Source: Actinomycetes bacterium (GTDB lineage Bacteria; Actinomycetota; Acidimicrobiia; Acidimicrobiales; Microtrichaceae). Taken from it: DNA of 15,218 bases. The notes beneath the pieces are model-generated. The model had not been told where the DNA came from. It ran no database searches and saw nothing but the letters and a program-made list of their open reading frames with translations. The translations under genes and the position numbers were made by a program. Location: the NCBI GenBank assembly GCA_023427825.1, contig JAEZAI010000017.1:1-15218 (forward strand). Reading direction: 5' to 3'. This document shows, one piece after another, positions 15,184 to 15,218 of this stretch (position 1 is the first letter of the stretch; each line of letters starts with the position of its first letter).

Positions 15184-15203
15184 CCGGCGCCGACGTTCGC
15201 CGG
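15184..15203. terminator. Candidate hairpin directly after the MmpL stop codon
   Basis: CCGGCG (15184-15189) pairs with CGCCGG (15198-15203) over an 8-nt loop, starting at the first base after the stop. No T-tract is visible before the window ends, so the call rests on structure and position. Confidence 0.35.
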
Positions 15204-15218
15204 CCGGAACCGGTCGCG

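Overview
The window is about 15.2 kb of very GC-rich DNA (roughly 70% or more) with dense genes, many GTG starts, strong G/C bias at third codon positions, short intergenic gaps and no mobile elements. The gene content (two TetR regulators, an MmpL transporter, SURF1, RNase J next to dapA, and probable leaderless promoters of the TANNNT type) points to an actinomycete. A deep branch such as Acidimicrobiia is my inference; no marker here proves the class. Most of the window is ordinary chromosomal backbone. I found no phage, IS, CRISPR, tRNA or rRNA.

Layout. (a) 1-533: 3' part of dapB (lysine/diaminopimelate pathway), convergent with a small membrane protein of DedA/VTT type on the minus strand (543-1238). 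Both stop codons lie in one hairpin. (b) 1239-1425: divergent promoter region with two dyad symmetries, then an acyl-CoA ligase (1426-3057) and a short endonuclease/exonuclease/phosphatase-fold protein (3097-3906). (c) 4037-6251: SURF1-like cytochrome oxidase assembly factor, then two TetR regulators. (d) 6306-7433: a ferritin-like diiron protein with a complete Glu/His ligand set. Its stop codon begins a 27-bp tandem repeat that repeats the stop in frame. (e) 7434-7549: an intergenic strip made almost wholly of repeats and hairpins, where the diiron gene meets a minus-strand GT-C-type membrane glycosyltransferase candidate (7547-9187). (f) 9188-9341: divergent promoter region with a 33-bp-spaced direct repeat. 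(g) 9342-12567: tightly coupled operon of an unnamed winged-helix-like protein, dapA and RNase J, joined by an ATGA overlap and a TGATG overlap. (h) 12568-12831: leader with a second, diverged copy of the same repeat family and several hairpins. (i) 12832-15183: MmpL/RND-type transporter.

How the parts fit. dapB and dapA both serve diaminopimelate/lysine synthesis, but here they are about 9.5 kb apart with lipid, respiration and regulatory genes between them. The unnamed protein coupled to dapA is the best candidate for something uncharacterised. The TetR-TetR-diiron group looks like a regulated oxidative module with unknown substrate. The repeat family seen after the diiron gene and again after RNase J is the most unusual non-coding structure.
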